From NCBI GenBank assembly GCA_027574665.1, contig CM050672.1, forward strand, positions 7,176,001 through 7,240,000: DNA of 64,000 nucleotides. The letters are read 5' to 3'. A program made the position numbers and the translations under genes. The notes under the pieces are model-generated. The model saw only the letters and a list, made by a program, of their open reading frames with translations, did no database searches and had not been told where the DNA came from. Of this stretch, positions 11,201 to 20,562 are shown one piece after another. The stretch is from Rhynochetos jubatus. Taxonomy: Eukaryota; Chordata; Aves; Eurypygiformes; Rhynochetidae. Every line of letters starts with the position of its first letter. Position 1 is the stretch's first letter.

Positions 11201-14200
11201 CTACAGCGAAAACGTTCTGTAGTGGTTTATTGTTTTCTTAGGCAAGTAGAATGTTTTTGCAAATACTTTCATGTTAAAGACGTAGAGTTTTTAACAAACT
11301 TCCTGTAAAAAAATTCTCAAAGACCTTCTCTTGATACAACTTTAACAGTCAGTGCTATCAAATTCATTTAACTTGCATTTTGAAATTTAATTAACATGCA
11401 TTTAAAGAATTGGAAGCCTTGAAAGCGCGTTTCTTGAAGCACACCCTTCGAACGTCAAAATCCAAAGTTGAACGGACCGTAAAGGTGAACATTATTCGTA
11501 AGGAGACCACATCTGAAGGGAAGGAGGAGCTGAAAGCAGACACGGTGCCAGCAGTGTTAGCTGCGGAGAGCCTGGATGAAACAGTCCACACGAAGCCAGG
11601 TTGGTCTGGGAGAAGTGGTGATGTTGAACTGGAAAACACTTGTCTTTTTTTCGCTCTCATTGCCCCTTTCCCCATGCTGCCCTGTGAAACACAGATGAAA
11701 GGATCTTTGCGACTGGTTTTCTGGATTTCTCCCCATCTGTACCAGAATTTTATACGAGCATATGCCCACAGTGTTGCTTTCCGTCAGGCCTCTGAATCTC
11801 AGACTTCTTGTGCACTGTTCCCAATTATTAGGTCTCTCAACGCTTCCTTATTTCTGTACTGCAGTTTCTAATAGAATTGTGTGTATTTGCGAACAAAAAT
11901 GTGTGGAATGTGACTTCCCATTAAAAGAAATGGATTCTTTGGCTGGTTCTATGCAATGGATTCCCTTCTATCCAGGTGAAAAGCTACAAGCACTGAAGGC
12001 TAAACTCCAGGAGGCCATGAAACTCCGCAGGACAGAGGAACGCCAAAAGCGGCAAGCGTTGTTTAAACTGGATAATGAGGACATGCTGGAGGATGAAGAG
12101 GAGGAGGAAGAGATGACGGATGAATCTGAGGAAGAGGAAGAAGGCAGTCATGAGGTCTGTATGCAACTGTTTTGCATAACCTGTTCTGCTGCCTCTCCCA
12201 GTGAAATTCAACTCCTGTACGTTATTAATATTAGGGGAATTGCTAAGGAATTCTTCTTAGAAGCTAAAAAACTGCTGCAGTTGGCATATTCAGGGCTTGG
12301 ATTGTCTAAACCAGAATTTATTAGTATCTTCTTGATTTCTCTAAGCAGTATTTAATATATATCTGTAAGTATGTAGAAGATTCTGGTGCCACTGTCTCTT
12401 TTAATATATCCTTGCCTCGTTGCTCACTGAGGTCACCTGCCTGATCTGGGGTAGGCTTTGCCATGGCCTATCCTGTTTTTTAAAAGGATCAGAACAGCTT
12501 GGCTGTTTCAAGCGCCTCGGTGTCGGTTGTCCGAGTGGAATAGGTGCATGTAAGAACTGTGGGTGTCGCTCAGCTTCATCCTCTGCGTGTTAAAACGTTT
12601 TCTTGTGAACTATGCGAGGAAGTTCACAGGTGAAAGCAGTAATCCCCATATTTCTGCTGTGTTTGGGGTGGTTTTTAGAATGTGGAATTTCTGCTTGGCG
12701 AAGCAGAGGAAGATAATGAAGATCTGGAAGGGAAACACGTTGAAGATGGTGATAAAGAAACAGACAAGGAATCAGTTGATGGAGAAAAGCTGGAGAAATC
12801 TGTGCCCTGTGATTCTGTTCCCAAACCACCTTCAACAGAGTCCACATTGATGCTTTTTAAGGACAGCTCCTCAAAAATGGGGTAAATAAACCAAACTTTA
12901 AAAATAGTGCCTGAGCAATTTTAAATTGGATCAATACAGGGAGATGTTTTGATTTAAAGTAGTTTTTATATGTATTTTTTTGTTGTTTTCTGGTAGTTAC
13001 ATGTGCATTCATATATATTTTATTTGAAAAAATGACTGTAATTGCTGTTTAGTGAAATAATGTGTTTCTTAAGCAAAGTGGACTAGCTGTATTTTTATGT
13101 GTTGCCTTGGTTTTTTTGCAATTAGGCTCGACAAAAATTAGCAATTCATCTTGTATATCATAGAAAATAACTGTTATTTAATGAATTGCAGGTATTCTCT
13201 TCCTGATGAGAAACTTGAACTGGAAGAAGCTGCAGACAAAGGACCTACCAAGTTAGGTAAAGCAGAGCTGTTATTGCAGCTAGCATTTCTTTCACATGGC
13301 ATGTGTAGAAGTTTGTTTGGGGCTGGTGTTCAATAGTTTCAGTTATATCGGAGGATTGTAAAAGTTCAGGCTGAAAGAAATTGGGGGGGCTTGAAAAAAA
13401 TGAAGGAAAATTAAAGTTCAAAATGATACTGGAAAAATACAGAAACAGTCAGAAATCAAGTGAAAAAGGGCAACGTGCATCCTCTATGAAGAAAGAAAGC
13501 CAACGTGAGCACAGAATAATGAATTCTTAGCAAGTCGTTGGTGTTTCAAAATAGTATCTCAAGGTTTTACTGAATCACAAAAAAGTTAAGCACTGTAATT
13601 GAAACACTTGTTTTCTTTTCAGAGGATGATGATTCATTTTCTCTACCAACACTAGCCAAAGAGAACAGCCACAACAGCAGCTTTGAGTTCATTGGCTCCA
13701 TGATTCCATCGTACCAGCCCTGTAACAAACACATGTCACGTGGAGGGACCTTTTTGTCTGCAGCGGGAGGTTTCAGGTCACCTTCCCCAGGTTTTTTCAA
13801 AACAAGCTTTATCAGCTCTGCTTCCAAGGTAAGCTTCTCAGTCTGATTCCCGTTGTGTATTGACACAGTGGGTAGGGAATGAGTGTCTTGCATCCCGACT
13901 GCCGTGTCTCTCAAATAACCCCAGAAGAAGGCATCCAGCCAAATGCTTTATATGAGTAAGATTTTGGAAAAGCAAACTGTCCCTGGGGTTTAAAATGTCT
14001 CCACGCTGGAATGGATAAAAATGACATTATAAAACCTTGTATTGTAGAACATAAGAGAAAAGATGCTATCATCTGCTTTTGATGTCTAACATCTGATGTC
14101 AGTGAACTCCTTTAATTTATCAGAGCAGTGGGGACACATGTGACACCTGCATGGTGTTAATCCTTTAAAGTAGCTTAACTGTCCCGTTCTTGCTTTTGAC

Positions 14201-17200
14201 TTCTAGGGTTGCAAACCCAATAACTTGTATATTTTTTCATTCCTTTGACTAGAGCTCAGGAAAGACGTCTGAGCCTTCTCTTCCCATAGAAGATTCCCAG
14301 GACCTGTATAATGCCTCTCCTGAGCCTAAGAATTTATTTCCAGGGGCTGTGGAGTCACGGTTTCACTTTTCTCTGGAAGATGACACTCAAAGCCAGCTGC
14401 TTGATGCAGATGGGTAAGCGATAGGTGTAAAGGATGATGCTTTGTGTCCTTTAACACAAATAGGACGTACAGACCAGCAAGATTTTTCTAACTACAGACT
14501 TTCTTTCAGGTTCTTGAATGTCGGACAGCACAGGAATAAATACCAGTCCTCAAAGCATCGGCTGACTCTGGCTAGCATGGATGAGAATGCAATGGATGCC
14601 AATATGGATGAGTTACTGGACTTGTGTTCTGGGCAGTTTAGCAGTCAAGCTGAACACGTGCCAAACACCAGCAGCAACAAAAAGCAGAACATGGAGGAAT
14701 TGCTCAATCTTTGCTCAGGAAAATTCGTGTCTCAGAGTATGTCCTCTGTTCTCTTTCAGCTGGTTACTTGATTTCAGAGCTTTGCTAAACCGCCCCATAG
14801 TTCTGGGCACTAACACAGAACGTGGAACTGGGACTTGAGAGAGCGCTAACCATCTGTTGCCTTTGTGGGAGCGTGCTAGCTGTCACTTCTAAGATGCTCT
14901 GACATTAAGAGTAAAAGTATCCATCTAATAAGTTGCTATCTTACTCCTTTTTGTAGCAGGTTCTCCAACATGGGCATCTTCTGTATCTTCCAAGGCAGAA
15001 AAAGACAGTGACATAGAGGATCCAATGGCAGAAGCTCTAGCGCTTTGTTCAGGCTCCTTTCCCACAGACAGGTTAGCCTAATTCTTCCTAACGTTTACAA
15101 AAAGCTTATAGAGGTAATCGTTTCGCTCTGAATGTGTCTTCTCATTTGCCATCAATTCAAAACCCCGTGAGCAAAAGTGAGGTCTGTTTTGGAGGTGAAG
15201 GGGAGGAACACTGCAAATTGTTCGGCCATCGCTCTCTAAATCGGCAGCGTCTGCTGTTTGCCCAGCTGCTGCGAAGGGAAACTCTTCCTTGTCTTTCACT
15301 GACAGCGAAAGATGTGTTGAACTTCCATCAGACTGATGGAAAGTGGTTAGAATGTACAACTTTTGGGTTCTGCTCTGGGCTGTTGCCAAACTACAGGAAC
15401 CATGATCAAATGTAAGTTGGGAATTAGGTATGTGGCTGTCTGACAAAAGGATAATGAGGCTTAATAAATGGGAATGTTTGGGAGATTCAAGAGGAATTTT
15501 AGAAGGAAACAAACTCAAGTTTTAATACTTGCCCCATGGTTTCTGCAAGTGAAGACCTGAGGTCTTAAACCATCAGTGCTAACAGGGGTTTTGAGCCTCT
15601 AGAGCTCAGTGCTGTTGAGAGACTCTGGCTCACGGGTAATTGCTGAGACAAGCAAACTTGACAGTTGAAATCTTGCCTTGAATTACTGCGCAGCCACCCT
15701 TGGAGTTGGGATGAAAATGTGTGTTTCTTTCATTCACTTTTCCTATAGGGAAGAGGAAGGTGAGGAGGAGGAAGAGGAACTTGGTGGTTTTCAGCTTTTA
15801 ACGGATGACAATGCCTTCGAAAGTGAAGAGGTACGAACAGATGGAGTAAAGCAGCTGCTGCAGCATTCTCACTATGAAAGCTCCCTTACCTGCCTAGCTT
15901 TAGTATAACCATCAGTGCAAAGTCTCATGGCTCCCAGAGCGAGTTACTGAACCGTTTCCGAGAGCGGTTTGGATCATTTTACACGGCCACGTACTATGAT
16001 AAAGCATCTGAGCATAGCAAATCCTCTGGAAAAGCTGTGGCAGTTTAGTTTGTGTTTATTGACTGAAGAAGCTGTCATTACAAAGCAATCTGCTTCAGAA
16101 ATCCCTTAACTTGTAAAAACTTTCCTGTTGACAGGATGAAAAAAGTGGAGACGCTGATCCTGAAGAAGCAGAAGTTAGCGATGAAGAAGAAGAACTGCTG
16201 CGACACAGACAGGGCTTGAAGAAAAAACTGTAAGTACATCTTCGTTTGCATCTGAACTGCCAGCCAGAATAGAATATTGACAGCACTGGAAATTTAGCTG
16301 CTAACACTGGGGAGGGAATAGACTTATGTTTGTATGGTATTGGGTTTGGTTTGGGGTGTGTTTTTGCTTTGGTGCTGACACCTTGCATGAGTTTAACTGT
16401 GTTGCTGGCGGGCTTTAGAGGATTTCCATTGTAAGTTCCATTATAGATGGAAATCAAAAGGCCACGATGAAAGGAATGCAACATTTTAATGACCAAAACT
16501 ACTTAGCCATTTCAAAAATTAAAGATGAAGCATAATTTCTCACTTGGAATATGTGTTAATTTTATGTCAGAAGACAACTCTGGCTTTCAGGAGACTTGTG
16601 TGGTGATAATTGGTCTACCAAACTGAACTCTTTCCATGTTCGTTTATAGGAAGCTGCAGGATTTCATGGAAGATGAGGCAGAGCTGTCGGGGAGTGATGT
16701 GGGAAGCGAGGATGAATATGATGGTGAAGACCTGAACGAATATGAAGAAGAGGTTATTGACGAAGAACTCCCTGATGAAGCGGAATTAGGAAACCAAATA
16801 CAGAAGTTATACATGTCAGTGACAGTATTAGTAGATACTTGTGTGTGTGAAGTCATGGCTCTTCAAAATAGGCAGAACTAACCTCCTCCCTTTCTCCTGT
16901 GTTGATAGGAAGACAGCACTTGATGATGACAAGCGCCAGTTACGCCTGTACCAGGAGAGGTACCTCATCGACGGGGACCTGCACAGCGATGGCCCCGGCA
17001 GAATGAGGAGATTCAGATGGAAAAACATAGGTGCCTTACTGATCCAGAGTTAAATAGATGGGGGTGAAGGATTGGAAATAGGGCATGTGTGTGTATGAAA
17101 TAGCACTCGGTGGTCCTTCAGAAGTGAATAATGTCTTTCAGAGTCAAATTGGGCTGGGGGGGTGGTCTGTTTCGGGGGTTTTTGGTTTTTACTAGACTGC

Positions 17201-19374
17201 GTATTTTATGCCTCTCAAAACTGGTAGCTAATTATTTTTTCCTTTGTCTAGATGATGCTTCCCAGATTGACTTGTTTCAGAGAGATTCAGATAATGACGA
17301 TGACAACGAACAATTTGATGAGACAGAAGCGAAATGGAGGAAAGAGCGGTTTGAACGAGAACAGTGGCTTCGTGAGCAGGTAATGGCTTCCAGAATGGCA
17401 TCTTGCTCCGTGTTTCTCTGCACCACTGCTAGATGTGAAACTTTGTTCCTCAAGTTAAACTGGAAAAAATACCGTTCATAAACTTATCTTTGGTTTTCCT
17501 TGTGAATTCTCCTCGTCCTCGCCAAGTATTGTACAGGGGAGAGGCAAACCCACCATGTTCTGAAATGAGCCAGCTTCAAAGCTGGAGCAAGTCTTATGCT
17601 GGGAGCATAACTTCAGGGTTTAGAAGCTTCAGGATTAGGCCAGCTGGATGCGATGCTACAGGTTTGCTGTTCATTAATAGAACGAGGATAATAAAGGATC
17701 TAAGAAAATACTGCAATAAACTTTTACAGTAGAAAGTAAACTTAAAAGACTGTGAATTAACATAATGAGAGGACTTGGTCTACCTAAAATACTGACCGAA
17801 ACATTCATTCTTAATACGAACCTTTTAAATTTTACAAAGTGTTTTCTCTGCTACAGAAGGAAAAAAATAAAGAGCAGGAAGAGGAAGAAGAAATCGGTGA
17901 AGACAGCCAATTCATGAAACTAGCAAAAAAAGTAACTGCAAAGTCCCTACAGAAGAAAGGTAAGCTTACTTTTATTGAAGTGACAGCCACATAAGAGAAG
18001 GAAAGCTTAACGTCCGGCTGTCGGTTGTGGTCTCCAATGGGGCACACAATGGATCATAAAACTCCAGTGTCTAGTTTTCGTACGCCAGTCTGAGCTCACA
18101 TCTTCCAGGACGTGAAAAGCTAAAGGTATAAAAGCATCGAATCTGAGCAGCTGCAAGGTTGATGACAAATGTCAGTATTTAAATAGTATAAATAAATAAA
18201 GTCGTATACTACTCCTTGAAAAAAATGTTGTAGAGTGGAAATAAATTCCTCTACATCTTTGTTTAGACTTTATTCTTCATCTGCTTGCCTTTGAGTTGCA
18301 GAGAAAGCAGGCTGTGCGTGACGCTCAGCCTAGCAGTTTCTCTCAATATCTGACTGTGTAATGTAGTAAAAAAGAATTGAAGTTTCCCTTGGTTGTGACT
18401 AAAACACGACTCCAAGCCATGGCTGTTTCAAACCCACGTTTTTCCTTCTGACGGATAGAACTACCAGTCATCCATGAGTTGGATGGCTCACAGTATGATT
18501 TGATGCAGATCTTTTTTCCCCTACAGTATTTACTGTCTCTTGCCAGTTCTTCAGTTTGATATAAAGCCATATTCTTTGAAATAAAGTTCAGAAACTGACC
18601 TTTTCCTCTGTCTGTGGTAGCGAGCCCAGCAGCTGTGGTACGAGACACGACACTACTACCCAGGAACCCGTTTGAAACCTTCAGACCTGCCAGTGACATC
18701 CAGGTTGGTAACGCTGTGTCCAGGCTGCACCGGTAGAGCACATCAAAGTCAGCTGACCCTAGGTTCGGGTTATTTGTGGCTGGTGTGGTAGTGAGTAATG
18801 TTTTAGTAGGGAGTAGTCGTAGGGTAACCTACTAAAAGAGCTGTCTTGTTCGCGTGAGTGCTTTAACGTTGCATTTCTTTGTTCTTCAGATAAAAAATGG
18901 GTCTCTCTTGAACAGACCTAAAGCTGTCCTTGAGAAACTAGCAGCGATGTCGGATCTTAATCCAAACGCGCCGCGCAATTCAAGGAATTTTGTCTTTCAT
19001 ACCCTTTCCCCAGAGAAGAGTGCAGAGGCTAAGGAGAAATCAAAGCTTCAGGTAGGGGTCTGCGTGGAATGTGCTCCCAGTGGTGCAGATTAAACGCACA
19101 GACGCTACGCGCTGCCAAGGAGTTAGTGTTGCTGTTCTAAATATTCTCTATGATTTCCTGTAGTATGTGCTCTCACACCAAATAATTCTCTCATAATTTA
19201 AAAATTAAACTGGTTTGAGATTATTTTTTCTGTATTTCAATGTATCCCGCTCCCCTGCAGGTGAAGAAAAGAGGTCCTGCTGCAGTCATAACACCTCTGG
19301 CCAAACGACCCAGGATAGAGAGCGCGGAGGAAACGAGTCAAAGCCGAAGCATATTCCAGTACTTGGAGAGCTGA
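5201..19374 (+). CDS. CLSPN: Claspin gene, 25 coding exons, about 1331 aa
   Basis: Claspin is a nuclear replication-fork adaptor: after ATR signalling its phosphorylated motifs bind Chk1 and allow its activation, and it also binds PCNA, Cdc7 and fork DNA. All 25 exons join with matching phases and GT-AG borders to one open frame of 1331 residues (human 1339). Visible landmarks: the DSGQGS phosphodegron at 27-32, a PIP-like box KSVHDYFK at 326-333, the conserved block [20 protein letters not shown] from 289, and acidic stretches near 640-656 and 990-1095. Three Chk1-binding motifs lie at about 902-911 ([10 protein letters not shown]), 931-940 ([10 protein letters not shown]) and 968-977 ([10 protein letters not shown]), and the C-terminus is SIFQYLES. 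The acidic run after MTDESEE is shorter than in human. Start chosen: ATG 5201 is the first ATG in its frame, with G at -3 and +4, in the CpG island. No frameshift or stop was found, so the gene looks intact. Two acceptors are NAGNAG, so lengths may vary by one or two residues. Confidence 0.97.
5225..6279 (+). other. CLSPN: CLSPN intron 1 with CpG-island tail
   Basis: Positions 5225-5870 continue the promoter CpG island and carry two sequences resembling ZNF143 sites: ACTACGCCTCCCAGC at 5446-5460 and the inverted half GCATGCTGGG at 5544-5553. From 5880 the sequence is AT-rich and ordinary. Confidence 0.7.
6280..6409 (+). CDS. CLSPN: CLSPN coding exon 2
   Basis: Starts after TTCCTAG and ends one base into a codon before GTCTGT. 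It encodes residues 9-51, including [12 protein letters not shown]. The DSGQGS is the SCF-beta-TrCP phosphodegron through which Plk1-phosphorylated claspin is destroyed at mitotic entry. Confidence 0.93.
6979..7433 (+). CDS. CLSPN: CLSPN coding exon 3
   Basis: Follows TTTTGTCAG and ends GCA GAG before GTATCT. It encodes D52-E203, opening with [12 protein letters not shown] and ending with a lysine-rich block ([14 protein letters not shown]) homologous to the human basic region. It is mostly charged and probably disordered. Confidence 0.95.
7918..8126 (+). mobile_element. CR1 LINE 3' fragment in CLSPN intron 3
   Basis: Contains the CR1 3' landmarks in order: GAGGGTGACAGAGC, CAGGCTGCCCAGAGAG, GAGTCTCCTTCCCTGGAGA, GGGGGTTGGACTGGATGATC, CCCTTCCAACCCC and a terminal CTGTGAGTCTGTGAATC. 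It is a 5'-truncated copy of about 210 bp, as is normal for CR1, in the same orientation as CLSPN. The wording differs from the other copies in the window, so it belongs to another subfamily. Confidence 0.93.
8341..8505 (+). CDS. CLSPN: CLSPN coding exon 4 (NAGNAG acceptor)
   Basis: Encodes [20 protein letters not shown] through [13 protein letters not shown], matching human NDSGCLL and IRAAVKNK. The acceptor reads AAGCAG at 8335-8340, so the exon can start at 8338 (adding one Gln) or at 8341. The donor is GTAACG. Confidence 0.93.
8861..8950 (+). CDS. CLSPN: CLSPN coding exon 5
   Basis: Follows CACTGTAG and is 30 codons in phase 0, ending AAA AGG AAG before GTGAAG. It is acidic then basic ([15 protein letters not shown] ... 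KEPKRK) and corresponds to the weakly conserved human stretch before [11 protein letters not shown]. Confidence 0.92.
9182..9254 (+). CDS. CLSPN: CLSPN coding exon 6
   Basis: Starts after CCTGAAG. It encodes [20 protein letters not shown] and RLIR, nearly identical to human and one of the best conserved helices in the protein. It ends at phase 1 before GTAAAA. Confidence 0.96.
9484..9592 (+). CDS. CLSPN: CLSPN coding exon 7 (PIP-like box)
   Basis: Encodes [20 protein letters not shown] followed by [25 protein letters not shown] (326-333) aligns with human KTIHDFFK, the divergent PCNA-binding box; Val and Tyr replace Ile and the first Phe. It ends AA before GTAAGG. Confidence 0.96.
9924..10474 (+). 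CDS. CLSPN: CLSPN coding exon 8 (longest)
   Basis: 551 nt after TTCATTAG. It begins STKYQLS (human SSKYQSS), passes through a poorly conserved polar region and ends [17 protein letters not shown] then [12 protein letters not shown], matching human LDRLKQLGVDVSIKPR. The first ORF ATG at 10102 is internal and is not a real start. Confidence 0.95.
11408..11599 (+). CDS. CLSPN: CLSPN coding exon 9
   Basis: Encodes [20 protein letters not shown] through [20 protein letters not shown] and HTKPG, matching human ELEALKQRF and [12 protein letters not shown]. The donor is the less common GTTGGT. Confidence 0.95.
11976..12154 (+). CDS. CLSPN: CLSPN coding exon 10
   Basis: Encodes [20 protein letters not shown] then [14 protein letters not shown] and an acidic run with MTDESEE. 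The coiled-coil-like helix is almost identical to human. The acidic tail is shorter than the human Glu-rich insertion. Confidence 0.96.
12679..12881 (+). CDS. CLSPN: CLSPN coding exon 11
   Basis: Follows GGTTTTTAG. It encodes [17 protein letters not shown], a charged middle part and [14 protein letters not shown], matching human [14 protein letters not shown]. It ends GG before GTAAAT, completing Gly with the next exon. Confidence 0.95.
13192..13256 (+). CDS. CLSPN: CLSPN coding exon 12
   Basis: A short 65-nt exon after ATTGCAG encoding [21 protein letters not shown], corresponding to human YFPTEEKSETDE. It ends at phase 1 before GTAAAG. Confidence 0.9.
13623..13828 (+). CDS. CLSPN: CLSPN coding exon 13
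   Basis: Encodes [20 protein letters not shown] then [16 protein letters not shown] and [20 protein letters not shown]. Human has [21 protein letters not shown] and [20 protein letters not shown], so this is a strong match. The donor is GTAAGC. Confidence 0.96.
14253..14413 (+). CDS. CLSPN: CLSPN coding exon 14
   Basis: Encodes [29 protein letters not shown] and [16 protein letters not shown]. The block [18 protein letters not shown] is identical to human. It ends GG before GTAAGC. Confidence 0.96.
14510..14736 (+). CDS. CLSPN: CLSPN coding exon 15 (Chk1-binding motifs 1 and 2)
   Basis: Encodes [19 protein letters not shown] and then [12 protein letters not shown]. These are the first two Chk1-binding repeats, whose phosphorylated Ser or Thr docks the Chk1 kinase domain. 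The first repeat reads LCSGQF, with Ser908 where human has Thr916. Confidence 0.97.
14960..15071 (+). CDS. CLSPN: CLSPN coding exon 16 (Chk1-binding motif 3)
   Basis: Encodes [20 protein letters not shown] and [13 protein letters not shown], the third Chk1-binding repeat. The acceptor is TAGCAG at 14954-14959: use of TAG gives Thr-Gly, use of CAG gives a single Ser. The donor is GTTAGC. Confidence 0.95.
15749..15830 (+). CDS. CLSPN: CLSPN coding exon 17
   Basis: Encodes an acidic run then [17 protein letters not shown], aligning with human FGDFRLVSNDNEFDSDE. It is the start of the acidic patch that binds Cdc7 and makes intramolecular contacts in human claspin. The donor is GTACGA. Confidence 0.95.
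16135..16229 (+). CDS. CLSPN: CLSPN coding exon 18
   Basis: Encodes [20 protein letters not shown] and [12 protein letters not shown], corresponding to human [20 protein letters not shown]. It ends CT before GTAAGT. Confidence 0.93.
16650..16814 (+). CDS. CLSPN: CLSPN coding exon 19
   Basis: Encodes [20 protein letters not shown] through [20 protein letters not shown]. Human [20 protein letters not shown] is nearly identical; this is the most conserved acidic segment. The donor is GTCAGT. Confidence 0.96.
16909..17030 (+). CDS. CLSPN: CLSPN coding exon 20
   Basis: Encodes [20 protein letters not shown] then [20 protein letters not shown], almost residue for residue as in human. It ends at phase 1 before GTGCCT. 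Confidence 0.97.
17252..17379 (+). CDS. CLSPN: CLSPN coding exon 21
   Basis: Encodes [16 protein letters not shown] then EARWRKER-like [20 protein letters not shown], matching human RWRKERIEREQWLRDMAQQ. The donor is GTAATG. Confidence 0.96.
17857..17959 (+). CDS. CLSPN: CLSPN coding exon 22
   Basis: Encodes [20 protein letters not shown] and [14 protein letters not shown], matching human [20 protein letters not shown]. The donor is GTAAGC. Confidence 0.96.
18621..18703 (+). CDS. CLSPN: CLSPN coding exon 23
   Basis: Encodes [20 protein letters not shown] then RPASDIQ, aligning with human SLLRNPFEAIRPGSAQQ. The preceding intron (17960-18620) holds no recognised repeat. The donor is GTTGGT. 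Confidence 0.94.
18890..19051 (+). CDS. CLSPN: CLSPN coding exon 24
   Basis: Encodes [20 protein letters not shown] then [20 protein letters not shown], as in human GSLLNQPKAVLQKLAALSD. It is 54 codons, phase 0, with donor GTAGGG. Confidence 0.97.
19261..19374 (+). CDS. CLSPN: CLSPN coding exon 25 (terminal)
   Basis: After CCCTGCAG it encodes [20 protein letters not shown] and ends RSIFQYLES before TGA at 19372-19374. The end matches human RSIFKYLES, and VKKRGP is identical. Confidence 0.97.
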   Translation: MKKRGPAAVITPLAKRPRIESAEETSQSRSIFQYLES

Positions 19375-20562
19375 ATATTTTCACTTTAGGGCCAGAGGTT
19401 GTATCTCGTCTCTTTGCCCGCTGGGGTTTGATTTGCAAACCTGCTGGCAGGAAGGTAAACACGTCGCCGTACTCTCCTCCTGCCACTTAATTCACAAGTT
19501 CCGCTAATCACCAGGCAGTGGTCTTGTTTATTCCCCTTGGTTTTTTCTCGGTGCTCCGTGGCAAAAGAGAGCACACAATCCATGCTTGGTTTGGAAGGAA
19601 ATGGTAACTGGGTCTCTCCCAGGCATTAAGGAAACTTACACTACCGTATACCGTCCTCAAACAGTCTCACCTGTTTCAGTAATACCAGTTTCACCTGAAA
19701 ATACCCTTCGTGTGACAGGTATGGCGCAGAAACGCTGCAGTTAGCTTCAAGCGCAGGTGAAGGGGGTATTCCTGGAGTTTGGAGGAAGAGGACACAGGTT
19801 GTTTACACTTGCAGTATGAAGGTGGCTACGGCTTCCTCCCGTGTCTTATTGTCCTTGATGTTAAGCATTTATTAGCTTGATATTTTAAGAAGCTGTAATT
19901 TATATTTGAAATGGATACTTTTAAAAAAGGTCCCAGGCTTTTAGGAGGTAGTACGATAAGGATTTCTTCCCAGGTTTTTATTACTGTTTATATCCTTACG
20001 TGTGCGTTCGAGTGTGTGTGTGTGGAGAGGGAAGGATGTGAGTAACAGTTGTGGGAGAGGAAAAGGAGGTCTGCCTTTTATTTGCCTTTTTTGGGGGAAG
20101 TTGGTTGGTTTGTTTCACCCAACTGAAGACCCTCTTAAATCATCCATTCCCTTGTTTTCCTGCAAGCTGCACTCACCTGTTCCTGAACAGCTAGTAGGGA
20201 AAGGCCTTCCCTAGAAGGGGGAAGCTGGATAATAAGGAACCATCATTCACAACCATTCCAGATAGAAACCTGGGACAGAATGTACAGCATTGCTGACACT
20301 TCTGGTTACGCAGGGACTCTGTTAGAGTAGAGGTCGGACAGTGGTAAGACAGTGGCCTGCTCCCTAAGACTAAACCTTTCTAGGACTTGACATCACACCC
20401 TTGGCTCTTATGGGAGAAGTATCCTGACCTGTACATTTTGTAACATCGCAAGCGCATGCCTGGTGTGCTACGTGTAAAATATTTTACTGTATATTATGTT
20501 TATAAAGAATTATGGTACTAATTGGAGTGCAATTTTACAATAAAACCTGGTTTTAATTTTGG
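19375..20562 (+). other. CLSPN: CLSPN 3'UTR
   Basis: The sequence from the stop codon to just past the AATAAA at 20539-20544. It is U-rich in its last 200 bases, and no competing AATAAA is seen earlier in it. The cleavage site, about 15-20 bases after the signal, is inferred. Confidence 0.65.
20539..20544 (+). terminator. CLSPN: CLSPN polyadenylation signal AATAAA
   Basis: Canonical AATAAA about 1.17 kb after the stop, followed by a GU/U-rich stretch (GGTTTTAATTTTGG), the usual downstream element. It is the first such signal after the coding region. Confidence 0.7.

Noticed and set aside
11410..11871. 153-codon frame continuing CLSPN exon 9 past 11599
   Set aside because: The exon ends at a GT donor at 11600 and joins exon 10 in phase; the extension is intron read-through and drops to non-homologous sequence.
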